A stretch of 64,000 bases of DNA from Streptomyces sp. SW4 (GTDB lineage: Bacteria; Actinomycetota; Actinomycetes; Streptomycetales; Streptomycetaceae): assembly GCA_003248315.1 (NCBI GenBank), contig QKWM01000001.1:682001-746000 (forward strand). The letters are read 5' to 3'. The translations under genes and the position numbers were made by a program. The notes beneath the pieces are model-generated. The model saw nothing but the letters and a program-made list of their open reading frames with translations, searched no databases and had not been told where the DNA came from. Shown piece by piece: positions 1 to 8,666 of this stretch; the first letter of the stretch is position 1, and every line of letters begins with the position of its first letter.

Positions 1-222
1 TCGGCCACCGGCTGGCACAACTACTCGCTCTTCCTGCGCGACGACGGCCTGCTCGTCGGCTATCTGGAGACCGAGGACTTCGACGCCGCCCTCGCCGGCA
101 TGGAGGCCACCGACGTCAACGCCCGCTGGCAGGCCGAGATGGCCCCCTTCTTCGAGTCGCTGGACGGCGCCCGTCCCGACGAGGCCATGAAGCCCCTCAC
201 CGAGGTCTTCCACCTCGCCTGA
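1..222 (+). CDS. rhaM: L-rhamnose mutarotase, C-terminal part (truncated by window edge)
   Basis: The frame is open from base 1 to TGA 220-222, so only the last 73 residues are present. NYSLFLRDDGLLVGYLET followed by ARWQAEMAPFF is the conserved half of the RhaM/RhaU family (DUF718, dimeric ferredoxin-like barrel). The family interconverts alpha and beta anomers of L-rhamnose in the cytoplasm, feeding rhamnose isomerase. The full family length is about 105-110 residues, so roughly 30-35 are missing to the left. A LacI-type regulator follows on the same strand, as expected at the edge of a rhamnose catabolic cluster. The identification rests on recognised family motifs; the rest of the operon is not visible. 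Confidence 0.88.
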   Translation, partial: SATGWHNYSLFLRDDGLLVGYLETEDFDAALAGMEATDVNARWQAEMAPFFESLDGARPDEAMKPLTEVFHLA

Positions 223-413
223 CCCGGAGCAGGGCGGCGTGCCGTCCGTGAGGGAGCAGGAGCGGTCCAGCGGTACGACCCCCTCGCCGCTGCGTGCCGT
301 CGGCTTCCGCCTCCCCGCGTGACCGAAGCCGCACCGGGGCGGTGTGGCGGTAGTGTGAAAGCCTTCCCACCGCCCCTCGTCCGCCCGTCGTCTCTTCTGG
401 AGGAACCTGCCCG

Positions 414-1439
414 ATGGCCCAGTCGGTGGGTATCAAGGACGTCGCCCGCGCCGCCGGAGTCTCCGTGGGCACGGTCTCCAACGTCATCAACCGCCCGGAC
501 ACCGTCGCCACCGAGACCCGCGCCCGGGTGCTGTCGGCGATCGACCGGCTCGGCTACGTCCGCAGCGAGTCCGCGCGCCAGCTGCGCGCGGGCCGCAGCC
601 GCATCATGGGACTGCTCGTCCTCGACATGGGCAACCCCTTCTTCGTCGACGTCGCGCGCGGCGCCGAGCGGGCCGCGCGCGAGGCCGGGCTCGGCGTGAT
701 GGTCTGCAACAGCGCCCAGGACCCCGGCGAGGAGGCCGAGTACCTGTCCCTCTTCGCCGAACAGCGGGTCCGCGGCGTGCTGCTGACCCCCGCCGACGCC
801 ACCGGCCGCAACATCGCGGCGTTCCGCCGGCACGACATCCCCTTCGTGCTGGTCGACCGGGTCGCCGAGGGCACCACCGAGTGCTCCGTCTCCGTCGACG
901 ACGTGGCGGGCGGCGCGCTCGCCGTGCGCCACCTGGTGGCCGCCGGCCACCGCCGCGTCGCCTATGTCAGCGGCCCGCCCGGCCTCAACCAGGTCCGCGA
1001 CCGCCGCACCGGCGCGCTGCGGGCCCTCGCCGAGGCCGGCCTCGGCCCCGACGCGCTGCGCGAGCTGCCCACCGAGCGGCTCGACGTGGCCGCCGGCCGG
1101 GACGCCGGCGCCCGGCTGCTCGGGCTCGCCGACCGGCCGACCGCCGTCTTCTGCGCCAACGACCTGCTCGCCCTCGGCGTGCTCCAGGCGCTGTACGCGG
1201 CCGGCGCCGCCGTCCCCGACGACTTCGCGCTCGTGGGCTACGACGACATCGAGTTCGCCGCCGCCGCGGCCGTGCCGCTCACCTCCGTGCGGCAGCCCGC
1301 CGTGACCATGGGCGCCCTGGCCGCCGGACTGCTCCTGGAGGAGACGGAGTCCCGGAGCGCGGCAGCACCGCACGAGCACCGGAGGGTCGTCCTCCAGCCC
1401 GAGCTGGTGGTCCGCCGTTCCAGCCTGCCCGCCCGCTGA
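414..1439 (+). CDS. LacI-family transcriptional regulator, probably of rhamnose catabolism
   Basis: This is a 341-residue protein of standard LacI/GalR length. The N-terminal helix-turn-helix (residues about 6-26, IKDVARAAGVSVGTVSNVIN) is followed by the hinge helix around SARQLRAG and a periplasmic-binding-protein-like sugar domain starting at GLLVLDMGNPFF. The ATG at 414 lies just after GGAGGAA (about 399-405), a good ribosome binding site. It is intact. Its position directly after rhaM suggests control of the rhamnose genes, with rhamnose or a derivative as inducer. That is inference from context; LacI proteins near sugar genes usually act as local repressors. The stop codon lies inside the first copy of a 34-bp tandem repeat. 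Confidence 0.9.
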   Translation: MAQSVGIKDVARAAGVSVGTVSNVINRPDTVATETRARVLSAIDRLGYVRSESARQLRAGRSRIMGLLVLDMGNPFFVDVARGAERAAREAGLGVMVCNSAQDPGEEAEYLSLFAEQRVRGVLLTPADATGRNIAAFRRHDIPFVLVDRVAEGTTECSVSVDDVAGGALAVRHLVAAGHRRVAYVSGPPGLNQVRDRRTGALRALAEAGLGPDALRELPTERLDVAAGRDAGARLLGLADRPTAVFCANDLLALGVLQALYAAGAAVPDDFALVGYDDIEFAAAAAVPLTSVRQPAVTMGALAAGLLLEETESRSAAAPHEHRRVVLQPELVVRRSSLPAR

Positions 1440-1494
1440 CCGGCCGTTCAGCACCGGGTCGCCCGCCCGCTGACCGGCCGTTCAGCACCGGGTC
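1427..1494. repeat. Perfect 34-bp tandem duplication (2 copies) over the LacI stop codon
   Basis: Positions 1427-1460 and 1461-1494 are identical. The first copy contains the last four codons and stop of the LacI gene (1431-1439); the second repeats the same codons and stop outside the gene. It looks like a recent slippage or unequal-exchange duplication at the 3' end. Confidence 0.95.
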
Positions 1495-1598
1495 GCCGGC
1501 CGGCCGGTATCCGTCCGTGCGGTCCCCGCCGCCGGGCACCGGCGCGCGTGTGCTGAACTGGGACCGGCCAGCATGATCCGTCCGTCCCGGGAGCCCCC

Positions 1599-2898
1599 TT
1601 GAGCGTCAGCTACCGCCAGCCCGGCGTCGTCCTCACCGACCACCGCTTCACCGTGCCCTCGACCACGACGCCCCCGGCGGCGAGACGATCGAGCTGTACG
1701 CCCGTGAGGTCGTCGCCGCCGACAAGGCGGGCCGGGACCTGCCGTGGCTGGTCTACCTCCAGGGCGGCCCCGGCTTCGGCGCGCACCGCTTCGCCGGCAA
1801 GCAGGCATGGCTCGGCCGCGCCCTGGAGGAGTACCGCGTCCTCCTCCTCGACCAGCGCGGCACCGGCGCCTCCACCCCGCCAACCGGCAGACGCTCCCGC
1901 TGCGCGGCGGCCCCGCCGAACAGGCCGACTACCTCACCCGCTTCCGCGCCGACTCCATCGTCCGCGACTGCGAGGCGATCCGCCCTCGGGTCACCGGCGG
2001 CGCCCCCTGGACGGTGCTCGGCCAGAGCTTCGGCGGCTTCTGCACCGTGGCCTATCTGTCCCTCGCGCCCGAGGGCCTGAGCACCGCCCTGATCACCGGC
2101 GGACTGCCCTCGCTCGACGCCCACGCCGACGACGTCTACCGGGCCGCCTACCCGCGCATCGAACGCAAGGTGGCCGCCCACTACGACCGCTACCCGCAGG
2201 ACGTCGAACGCGCCCGCCGCATCGCCGACCACCTGCTGACCCACGACGTCGTCCTGCCCGGCGGCTACCGGCTCACCGTCGAGGCCTTCCAGTCCCTCGG
2301 CATCCTCCTCGGCAGCGGCGACGGCAGCCACCGCCTGCACTACCTGCTCGAGGACGCCTTCGTCCGCACCCCGCAGGGCCCCGAGCTGTCCGACGCCTTC
2401 CAGGAGGAGGTCCGGGGCCTGCTGTCGTACGCCGCCCACCCGCTCTACGCACTCGTCCACGAGGCGATCTACGCCCAGGACGCCCGCCCCACCGCCTGGT
2501 CGGCCGAACGCGTCCGCGCCGAGTTCCCGCGGTTCGACGCCGCCAAGACGCTCGCCGGCGACGAACCGCTGCTGTTCACCGGCGAGTCGGTGCACCCCTG
2601 GATGTTCGACTGCGACCCGGCGCTGCGCCCGCTGCGCGAGACCGCCGACCTGCTCGCCGCCCGCACCGACTGGACGCCCCTGTACGACCGCGCCCGCCTG
2701 GCCGCCAACGAGGTGCCCGTCGCGGCGGCCGTGTACCACGACGACATGTACGTCGACACCGCCCACTCGCTGGCCACCGCGCGCGCCGTCCGCGGGCTGC
2801 GCACCTGGGTCACCGACGAGTTCGAGCACGACGGGGTCCGCGTCGGCGGCCCCCGCGTCCTGGACCGGCTGCTGGCCCTGGCGCGCGACGAGGCGTAA
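1599..2898 (+). CDS. Prolyl aminopeptidase-like S33 alpha/beta hydrolase (two apparent frameshifts)
   Basis: Read with one base restored near 1661 (C run) and one near 1881 (GG), this gives a 433-residue protein, the usual length for actinobacterial proline iminopeptidases. Motifs in order: YLQGGPGFGA (oxyanion region), DQRGTGAS, the nucleophile elbow GQSFGGF, and late acidic/His positions at HDDMYVD and DEFEHDG. The family removes N-terminal proline from peptides in the cytoplasm. TTG 1599 follows GGGAG. Without repair only the part from about 1744 reads continuously and would lack the first beta strands. PIG-L follows 42 bp downstream on the same strand. Exact substrate is unknown. Confidence 0.8.
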
Positions 2899-2940
2899 AT
2901 CGGCGGTGCGCCGCCGGTGGCCCCGGCTAGGGTGCGGAGC

Positions 2941-3684
2941 ATGACGGACTCTGCGCTCACGCAACTGGAGCCCATGCCCGGCGACTGGCGGCGCGCCCTC
3001 GCCGTCGTGGCCCACCCGGACGACCTCGAGTACGGCTGCTCGGCGGCGATCGCGGCCTGGACCGACGAGGGCCGGGAGGTCGCCTACCTCCTCGCGACCC
3101 GGGGCGAGGCGGGCATCGACATCCTCCCGCCGGCCGAGTGCGGCCCGCTGCGCGAGCGCGAGCAGCGGGCGAGCGCCGCCGTCGTCGGCGTGAGCGAGGT
3201 GGAGTTCCTCGACCACCGGGACGGCGTGATCGAGTACGGCACGGCGCTGCGCCGCGACATCGCCGCCGCCATCCGCCGGCACCGGCCCGAGCTGGTGATC
3301 ACCCTCAACCACCGGGACACCTGGGGCGGCGTCACCTGGAACACGCCCGACCACCGCGCGGTGGGCCGGGCCACCCTCGACGCCGCTGCCGACGCCGGCA
3401 ACCGCTGGATCTTCCCGGAGCTGACCGAGCAGGGCCTCGAGCCCTGGGACGGTGTCCGCTGGGTCGCCGTGGCCGGATCGCAGACGCCCACCCACGCCGT
3501 GGACGCCACCCCCGGCATGGAGCGCGCGGTCCGCTCCCTCCTCGAACACCGCACGTACATCGAGGCGCTGACCGACGAGGACCCCGAGACGTACGTCCGC
3601 GGCTTCCTGACGGGCTTCGCCCGCACCATGGGGGAGCGGTTCGGCGGCAGGCCGGCGGTCGCGTTCGAGCTGTTCGGACGGTAG
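2941..3684 (+). CDS. PIG-L / LmbE-family deacetylase
   Basis: Intact 247-residue protein. The zinc-binding signature AHPDD appears at about residues 25-29 (VVAHPDDLEYG), with the catalytic Asp in this motif, and a downstream His region at NTPDHRAVGR. PIG-L enzymes de-N-acetylate GlcNAc-containing molecules; in actinomycetes they include MshB and Mca of mycothiol metabolism and antibiotic-tailoring deacetylases. This one is not close enough to MshB or Mca from visible motifs to assign a substrate. ATG 2941 is preferred over an in-frame start at 2917 because it fits the family N-terminus. The sigma-factor gene begins 4 bp after its stop, so the two are probably co-transcribed. Confidence 0.85.
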   Translation: MTDSALTQLEPMPGDWRRALAVVAHPDDLEYGCSAAIAAWTDEGREVAYLLATRGEAGIDILPPAECGPLREREQRASAAVVGVSEVEFLDHRDGVIEYGTALRRDIAAAIRRHRPELVITLNHRDTWGGVTWNTPDHRAVGRATLDAAADAGNRWIFPELTEQGLEPWDGVRWVAVAGSQTPTHAVDATPGMERAVRSLLEHRTYIEALTDEDPETYVRGFLTGFARTMGERFGGRPAVAFELFGR

Positions 3685-3688
3685 GGGC

Positions 3689-4604
3689 GTGGAACGCATG
3701 CGGACCGAAGAGCAGCTGGCCGGCCGTTTCGAGGAGCACCGCGACCGTCTGCGGGCGGTCGCCTACCGCATGCTCGGCTCCCAGGCCGAGGCGGAGGACG
3801 CCGTGCAGGAGGCGTGGCTGCGGCTGGGCCGCAGCGACCCGGACGGCATCGGCAACCTCGGCGGCTGGCTGACCACCGTGACCGGCCGCGTCTGCCTCGA
3901 CATGCTCCGCTCGCGCGCCTCCCGGCGCGAGGACCCGCTGCCCGAGCGCGCCGACGTGTTCGTCCCCGACCCCAGCTCGGGCCGCTGCCGCCCGCCGACC
4001 CGGAGCAGGCGGCGCTGCACACCGACTCCGTGGGCCTGGCCCTGCTGGTGGTCCTGGAGACCCTGGCGCCGGACGAGCGGGTGGCGTTCGTGCTGCACGA
4101 CCTGTTCGGCGTGCCCTTCGACGACATCGCGCCGGTCGTGGAGCGCGGCTCCGCCGCCACCCGGCAGCTGGCCAGCCGGGCCCGGCGCCGGGTGCGCGAG
4201 GCCACCCCGCCGGCCGACCCCGACCTCGGACGCCAGCGACGGGCCGTGGAGGCGTTCCTCACCGCCAGCAGGTCGGGCGACTTCGAGGCGCTCCTCGCCG
4301 TGCTGCACCCGGACGTCGTGCTGCGGGCCGACGCCGGTGCGCTCGTCTCCGGCCCGGGGCGTCCAAGGTGCTGCGGGGGGCGCGGGCGGTGGCCGAAGGG
4401 GCGATGCTGTTCCGCCGGTTCGCCGGCGACTCCCGGCCGGTCCTGGTCAACGGCACGGTCGGCATCCTCAACGCGCCCGCCGGGCAGGACCCGCGGTCGG
4501 TCACCGGCTTCACGGTCGTGGACGGCCGGATCACGGGCATGTACATCCTCGCGGACCCGGAGCGCCTGGCCCGCCTGGACCTGTCCGCCCTGCCGGCGGC
4601 CTGA
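3689..4604 (+). CDS. ECF sigma factor of the SigJ/ECF41-like type with C-terminal SnoaL domain (two apparent frameshifts)
   Basis: With single bases restored near 3972 and 4357 it reads as 305 residues. Region 2 spans RLRAVAYRMLGSQAEAEDAV and ends in EAWLR; region 4 is at LDTLAPDERVAFVLHDLF-like sequence (LETLAPDERVAFVLHDLF). A SnoaL/NTF2-like tail of about 120 residues follows from EAFLTASRSGDFEALL. This sigma2-sigma4-SnoaL order is typical of SigJ and ECF41 factors, where the tail replaces a separate anti-sigma factor. Start is GTG 3689 or ATG 3698. The carboxymuconolactone-decarboxylase/oxidoreductase/epimerase partner usual for ECF41 is not adjacent, so the target is unknown. Confidence 0.85.
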
Positions 4605-4684
4605 CCGCCGCGCCCCGGGCGGCGCCGCCCCCGCGGTGCCGCCCGGGAACCGGCGCCGACCTGCGGTTCCGTATCCTGGGCCGC

Positions 4685-5523
4685 ATGGGTGACGACACGG
4701 TGGACCAGGCGGACGGCACGGCGCTGCGCGGTGACTGCGCGCGGTGCTTCGGGCTGTGCTGCGTGGCCCTGCCCTTCGCCGCCTCGGCGGACTTCGCGAT
4801 CGGCAAGGACGCCGGGCAGCCCTGCCCGAACCTCCGCGACGACCACCGGTGCGGCATCCACGCGCGGCTGCGGCCGAGCGGCTTCACCGGCTGCACGGTC
4901 TACGACTGCTTCGGCGCCGGGCAGCGGGTCTCGCAGGTCACCTTCGGCGGGCGGGACTGGCGCACCGGCTCCCCGGAGCACGCCCGCCGCATGTTCGACG
5001 TGTTCCCGGTGGTCCGTCAGCTCCACGAACTGCTCTGGTATCTGACCGAGGCGCTGGCCCTGCCCGCCGCCCGTCCGGTCCACGCCGACCTGCGCCGGCT
5101 GCTGGAGCAAACCGAGCGGCTCGCCGCCGGCACCCCCGGGGAGCTGGCCGGCCTCGACGTCGCCGCGCACCGGCAGCAGGTGAACGTCCTCCTGCTGCGC
5201 ACCAGCGAACTGGCGCGGGCCGGGGCGCGGGCAAGAAGAAGAACCGCCGCAACGCCGACCTGCTCGGCGCCCGGCTCAAGGGCGCCGATCTGCGGGGCGC
5301 GGATCTGCGCGGGGCCTGCCTCATCGCCGCCGACCTCACCGGCGCCGACCTGCGCGGCGCGGACCTGATCGGCGCCGACCTGCGGGACGCCGACCTGACC
5401 GACGCGGACCTCACCGGTGCGTTCTTCCTGACCCAGCCGCAGGTCGACGCGGCCCGGGGCACCGCCGGCACCCGGCTCCCGGGATCACTCACCCGTCCCG
5501 TGCACTGGACAGCGGGGAGCTGA
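4685..5523 (+). CDS. Cysteine-cluster (YkgJ-like) protein with C-terminal pentapeptide repeats (one apparent frameshift)
   Basis: Read through one missing G near 5229 this is 279 residues. The N-terminus has a CARCFGLCC cluster, then CPNL, CGIH and GCTVYDCFG, a spacing like the YkgJ/CxxCxxCC family thought to bind Fe or Zn. A helical middle follows, with a KKKNRR linker. The C-terminus has about ten pentapeptide units of the ADLRG/ADLTD kind, which should fold as a right-handed quadrilateral beta helix. Function is not known: pentapeptide proteins include DNA mimics that protect gyrase, but many are uncharacterised. The unrepaired frame runs off before the repeats. It converges on, and overlaps by about 39 bp, the P450 gene end. 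Confidence 0.75.
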
Positions 5524-7041
5524 CCCGGCGTCGGCCGGGGCGTCCGGCCGTCCTCGCCGGCCGGTGCGGGGGAGGCGGCCGGCGCCGTCCGCCGGTCGAG
5601 GTGCAGGCGCAGCCCCTCCGGCATCAGCGTCAGCCGTTCGGCGACGCGCAGCCGGTAGTCCTGGTCCGGCCGCAGCTCGTAGCGGCGCAGCAGCAGGCCG
5701 AGGACCAGCGTCGCCTCGTGCAGCGCGAACTGCCGCCCGATGCACGCCCGGGCGCCCGTGCCGAACGGCTTGAAGGTGTGCGGCGGCCGGGCGCGTACGG
5801 CCTTCGGGTCGAACCGGTCCGGGTCGAACCGTTCGGCGTCCGGCCCCCACACCTCGGGGTCGCGGTGGAGCATGCCGGTGAGCACCAGGGCCCAGGCGCC
5901 GCGCAGCATGGGGTGCTCGCCGGCCAGCACGGTGTCCGCGCGGGCCTCCCGGGCGAAGGCGGGCGCGGTCGGCCACAGCCGCAGCGTCTCGTCCAGCACC
6001 CGGCGCACGTAGCGCAGCCGCGCCACCTGCTCGTAGGCCGGTGCCGCCGTGTCGCCCCACACCCGGTCGACCTCGGCGCGGGCCCGGGCCGCGACGTCGG
6101 GGTGCCGGGCCAGGTAGTGCAGGGCGAAGGAGAGCGCGCCCGAGGTGGTCTCGTGGCCGGCCACCAGGAAGGTGATGACCTGGCGGCGGACGTTCTGCGG
6201 AGAGAGCCGCTCACCGGTGCGGGGGTGCGCGGTCTCCAGCATCCGGTCGAGCAGGTCCCGTCGCCGCGGCCGGCGCGGCGGGCGCGGACCAGGTCGTCGA
6301 CCGTGCGGTTCAGGTAGGCGATGTCGGCGGCGTTGCGGCGGCTCGACCGGCGCAGCAGCCAGGGGGCCAGCGGCGCGGGACGGTGTTGAGCCGCTGGGCG
6401 TGGCTCAGGGTGCCGACCATCGCGGTCACGAAGGGGTGCGGCCGGGAGCGCTCGAAGGAGCCGAAGTCGTGCCCGAACCCGGTGCGCGCGATCGTCTCCA
6501 GCGTCAGCTTGGTCATGTCGCCCGGCACGTCCACGGCGGTGCCCGCGGCCACGGCCCGGTCCCAGTGGGCGGTGAGCCGGTCCGCGACGTCCAGCATCAT
6601 CCGGTGGTAACCGGCCATGGCCTCGCGGCTGAAACCCGGCGCGAGGACGTCGTGCGCGAGCTGCCAGTTGGGTTCGTGGTTGTACGCCGTGAACAGCCCG
6701 TCCCCGGCGACCGGCCGCAGGTTGGCCACGCCGAGGCCGACGTGCTTGGCGAACCGCGTCTCGTCGGCGAGGTCGGCGGTGAGGCCGGCGCCCCACACGA
6801 ACACGAACTCCTTGCCGAAGGCCCGCCGCCGGAAGATCGGCCCCAGCCGGCGGGCGTAGCGCAGGGAGTCCTGCATGGGCGTGCGCCGGCGTGCGCCGAC
6901 GACGTCGCCGAGCAGCGGCAGCCGGTAGGGCGGGTGGGGTATGCGATGCAGTTCGGGCCAGCCGAGTTCGGCGCTGCGGAAGCCCTTCGGCAGTCCGTCC
7001 CCGGCCGGTGCCGCGGCCGGCGCCCCGGTCGTCTCCGCCAT
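5485..7041 (-). CDS. Cytochrome P450, CYP102-like stand-alone haem domain (frameshifted)
   Basis: After repair near 6383 and 6262, and probably once more in the tail, it gives about 519 residues. The start HPPYRLPLLGDVVGA, the I-helix AGHETTSG, the K-helix ETLRLW and the haem loop FGTGARACIGRQFALHEA are those of the CYP102 (P450BM3) haem domain; no FMN/FAD reductase domain follows. Such enzymes hydroxylate fatty acids and need separate redox partners. ATG 7041 follows GGGAG (7049-7055). The 3' end is uncertain: without a third correction the frame would run into the pentapeptide gene; TGA at 5485 is the arithmetic solution. From memory it resembles CYP102B1 of S. coelicolor. Divergent from a TetR gene. 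Confidence 0.82.
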
Positions 7042-7055
7042 GACGCGATCTCCCT

Positions 7056-7089
7056 TGATCCGGCGACACGTCTGATCCGGCGACACGTC
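7056..7089. repeat. Perfect 17-bp tandem repeat (2 copies) upstream of the P450 gene
   Basis: TGATCCGGCGACACGTC at 7056-7072 is repeated at 7073-7089, just upstream of the P450 ribosome binding site. It could be a slippage product or part of the promoter/operator region. Confidence 0.9.
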
Positions 7090-7127
7090 GGCAGCGCCGC
7101 ACGGCGCGGCGTCCTGCCTGTTGTACG

Positions 7128-7177
7128 TCGGTTCAATAATGCGTTTCAGTCTGGTCCTGTTGTTGAATCGGCGTCAA
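7128..7177. promoter_or_regulatory. Candidate TetR operator in the P450/TetR divergent promoter
   Basis: TCGGTTCAA (7128-7136) and TTGAATCGG (7163-7171) form an imperfect inverted pair (7 of 9 positions), and TTGA-N7-TCAA (7163-7177) is a second small dyad in this relatively AT-rich 150-bp gap. TetR repressors next to CYP102-like genes often bind such sites. This is pattern-based only. Confidence 0.35.
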
Positions 7178-7190
7178 GTAGAGTGCGGGC

Positions 7191-7798
7191 ATGGCCGCGA
7201 ACCAGGGGAGCGCACCCGCCGCCGGCTCAGCACCGCCGAGCGCCGCGAGCAGTTGCTGTCGGTCGGAGCGCGGCTGTTCTCCGAGAGCCCGTACGACGAG
7301 GTGTGGATCGAGCAGGTCGCGGAGATCGCCGGCGTCTCCCGCGGGCTGCTGTACCACTACTTCCCGACCAAGCGGGACTTCTTCGCGGCCGTCGTGGAGC
7401 GGGAGAGCGAGCGCATGCTGCGGATGACCTCCGCGGTGCCCGGCGTCCCGGTGCGCGAGCAGCTCGCGGCGGGCCTGGACGCCTATCTCGCGGACGTGGA
7501 GGCGCACGCGCACGGCTACCGCGCCTTCCACCGCGCGGACGCCGCGGGGGACCAGGCGGTGCGGCGGGTCTACCGGCGGTCGCTGGCCGCGCAGGAGCGG
7601 CAGATCCTCGCGGCGCTGGCCGCCGATCCGGAGTTCGGGCCGGCCGTCGCCGAGCGCCCCGACGTGCGGCTGGCGGTGCGCGGCTGGCTGGCGTTCACCA
7701 CGCGCGTGTGCCTGGAGTGGCTGCGGGGGGCCGAGCCGAGCCGGCGGGAGGTGCGCGAGCTGTGCGCCCGCGCGCTGCTGGGGGCCATCGCGCGCTGA
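7191..7798 (+). CDS. TetR-family regulator divergent from the P450 (one apparent frameshift)
   Basis: With one G restored near 7207 (GGGG run) ATG 7191 opens a 202-residue protein starting MAANQGERTRRRLS. The helix-turn-helix is VEIAGVSRGLLYHYFPTKRDFF-like (AEIAGVSRGLLYHYF), the standard TetR recognition region, with a C-terminal helical ligand/dimer domain containing VRGWLAFTTRVCLEWLR. The unrepaired frame can only start upstream at 7121, inside the promoter. It is divergent from the CYP102-like gene with a 149-bp gap, an arrangement like BM3R1-CYP102A1 in Bacillus megaterium, where fatty acids release the repressor. Repression of the P450 is inferred from that parallel. Confidence 0.85.
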
Positions 7799-7875
7799 CC
7801 GCCGGCGGTGTGCGCGCTGAAAGGTCTCGTAAAGATCACGTGCCGTGGTTGGCGCACACCCCGATCTTCGATAGG

Positions 7876-7894
7876 TTAGGCAAGGCTTACCTAA
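7876..7894. promoter_or_regulatory. Iron box (DmdR1/IdeR-type operator)
   Basis: TTAGGCAAGGCTTACCTAA matches the 19-bp actinomycete iron-box consensus at about 16 positions and has inverted ends TTAGG/CCTAA. It lies 12 bp upstream of ATG 7907, overlapping the leader, directly before the AGGAGGT ribosome binding site. Iron-loaded DmdR1 should repress the downstream gene. Confidence 0.85.
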
Positions 7895-7906
7895 TAGGAG
7901 GTTGGG

Positions 7907-8631
7907 ATGGGTGACAGCCAGACCTGGACGGCCGCCCCCGCGGCGGCGGAGCGCGCCCGCTCGGTGCTCGCCGCCGCGTGGTCCTGCGCGGTGACCGCGG
8001 AGGGCGGCCGGGAGGAGTTCGTCGGAGCGCACTCGGTCGCCGACGACGGACGCGTGCTGCTGCACGTGCCCGAGGACAGCGCCCTGCTCGCCGCCGCGAT
8101 CTGCGCACCGCGCGGAGAGCTGTCCGCCGTGCTGGAGTTCGCCGACGTCGCGCCCGTCCCGGTGCGCAGCAGGATCCGGGCCCGGCTCTGGCTCGCGGGC
8201 TGGGCGGCGGTCGAGGACGGCCATCTCGCCTTCACCCCCACGCGGGTGGTCCTGCGGCAGCCGTCCGGCGCGGTGGTGGTCGACCGCGACGAGTTCGCCG
8301 CCGCCGCCCCCGACCCGCTGGCCACCGCGGAGGCCCGGCTGCTGACCCACCTCGCCGACTGCCACGGCGACGCGGTGGACCGGCTGACCCGGCTGGTCGA
8401 CGCCGGCAGCCTGCACGGTGCGGTACGGGTCCGGCCGCTCGCTGTCGACCGCCACGGACTCACCCTGCGCATCGAACGCGCCCGCGCCCACGGCGACGTA
8501 CGCCTGCCGTTCCACGCACCCGCCGACGACGTCGCGCAGCTCACCGAGCGGATGCACGCGCTGCTCGCCCAGGCGAGCGCCGCGGCCTGCCCCGCGCGCT
8601 GCAACGGCAGCGCGGCGACGGCGACGGGTGA
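7907..8631 (+). CDS. DUF2470 domain protein, iron-regulated (one apparent frameshift near 3' end)
   Basis: This is a protein of about 241 residues with a C-terminal DUF2470 domain (from LLTHLADCHGDAV through HGLTLRIERA to DVRLPFHAP), related to the end of HugZ/PPOX-fold haem-utilisation proteins. The N-terminal half resembles the split-barrel part. ATG 7907 has an excellent AGGAGGT at 7896-7902. The frame as written continues to 8857, antisense to the next gene; one missing base in the run near 8590 gives the more sensible stop at 8629-8631. An iron box overlaps its leader, so iron starvation should induce it; a role in haem or siderophore iron use is likely but not proven. Confidence 0.8.
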
Positions 8632-8658
8632 CGGCGACGGGTGCCGGCGACGGGTGAC
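8620..8658. repeat. 13-bp tandem repeat, three copies, at the DUF2470 stop
   Basis: GGCGACGGGTGAC occurs at 8620-8632 and 8646-8658, with a one-base variant at 8633-8645. The first unit carries the probable stop codon of the DUF2470 gene. The tract sits between convergent genes. Confidence 0.9.
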
Positions 8659-8666
8659 GCGCTCCC

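Noticed and set aside
60..1454. Long minus-strand frame opposite the LacI gene
   Set aside because: Low-complexity Gly/Ala/Arg translation with no domain; the plus strand carries a clear LacI protein with a good ribosome binding site.
1599..2898. True pseudogene status of the S33 peptidase and other broken genes
   Set aside because: The same kind of single-base G/C loss occurs throughout the window in otherwise well-conserved genes, so sequence error is the simpler explanation.
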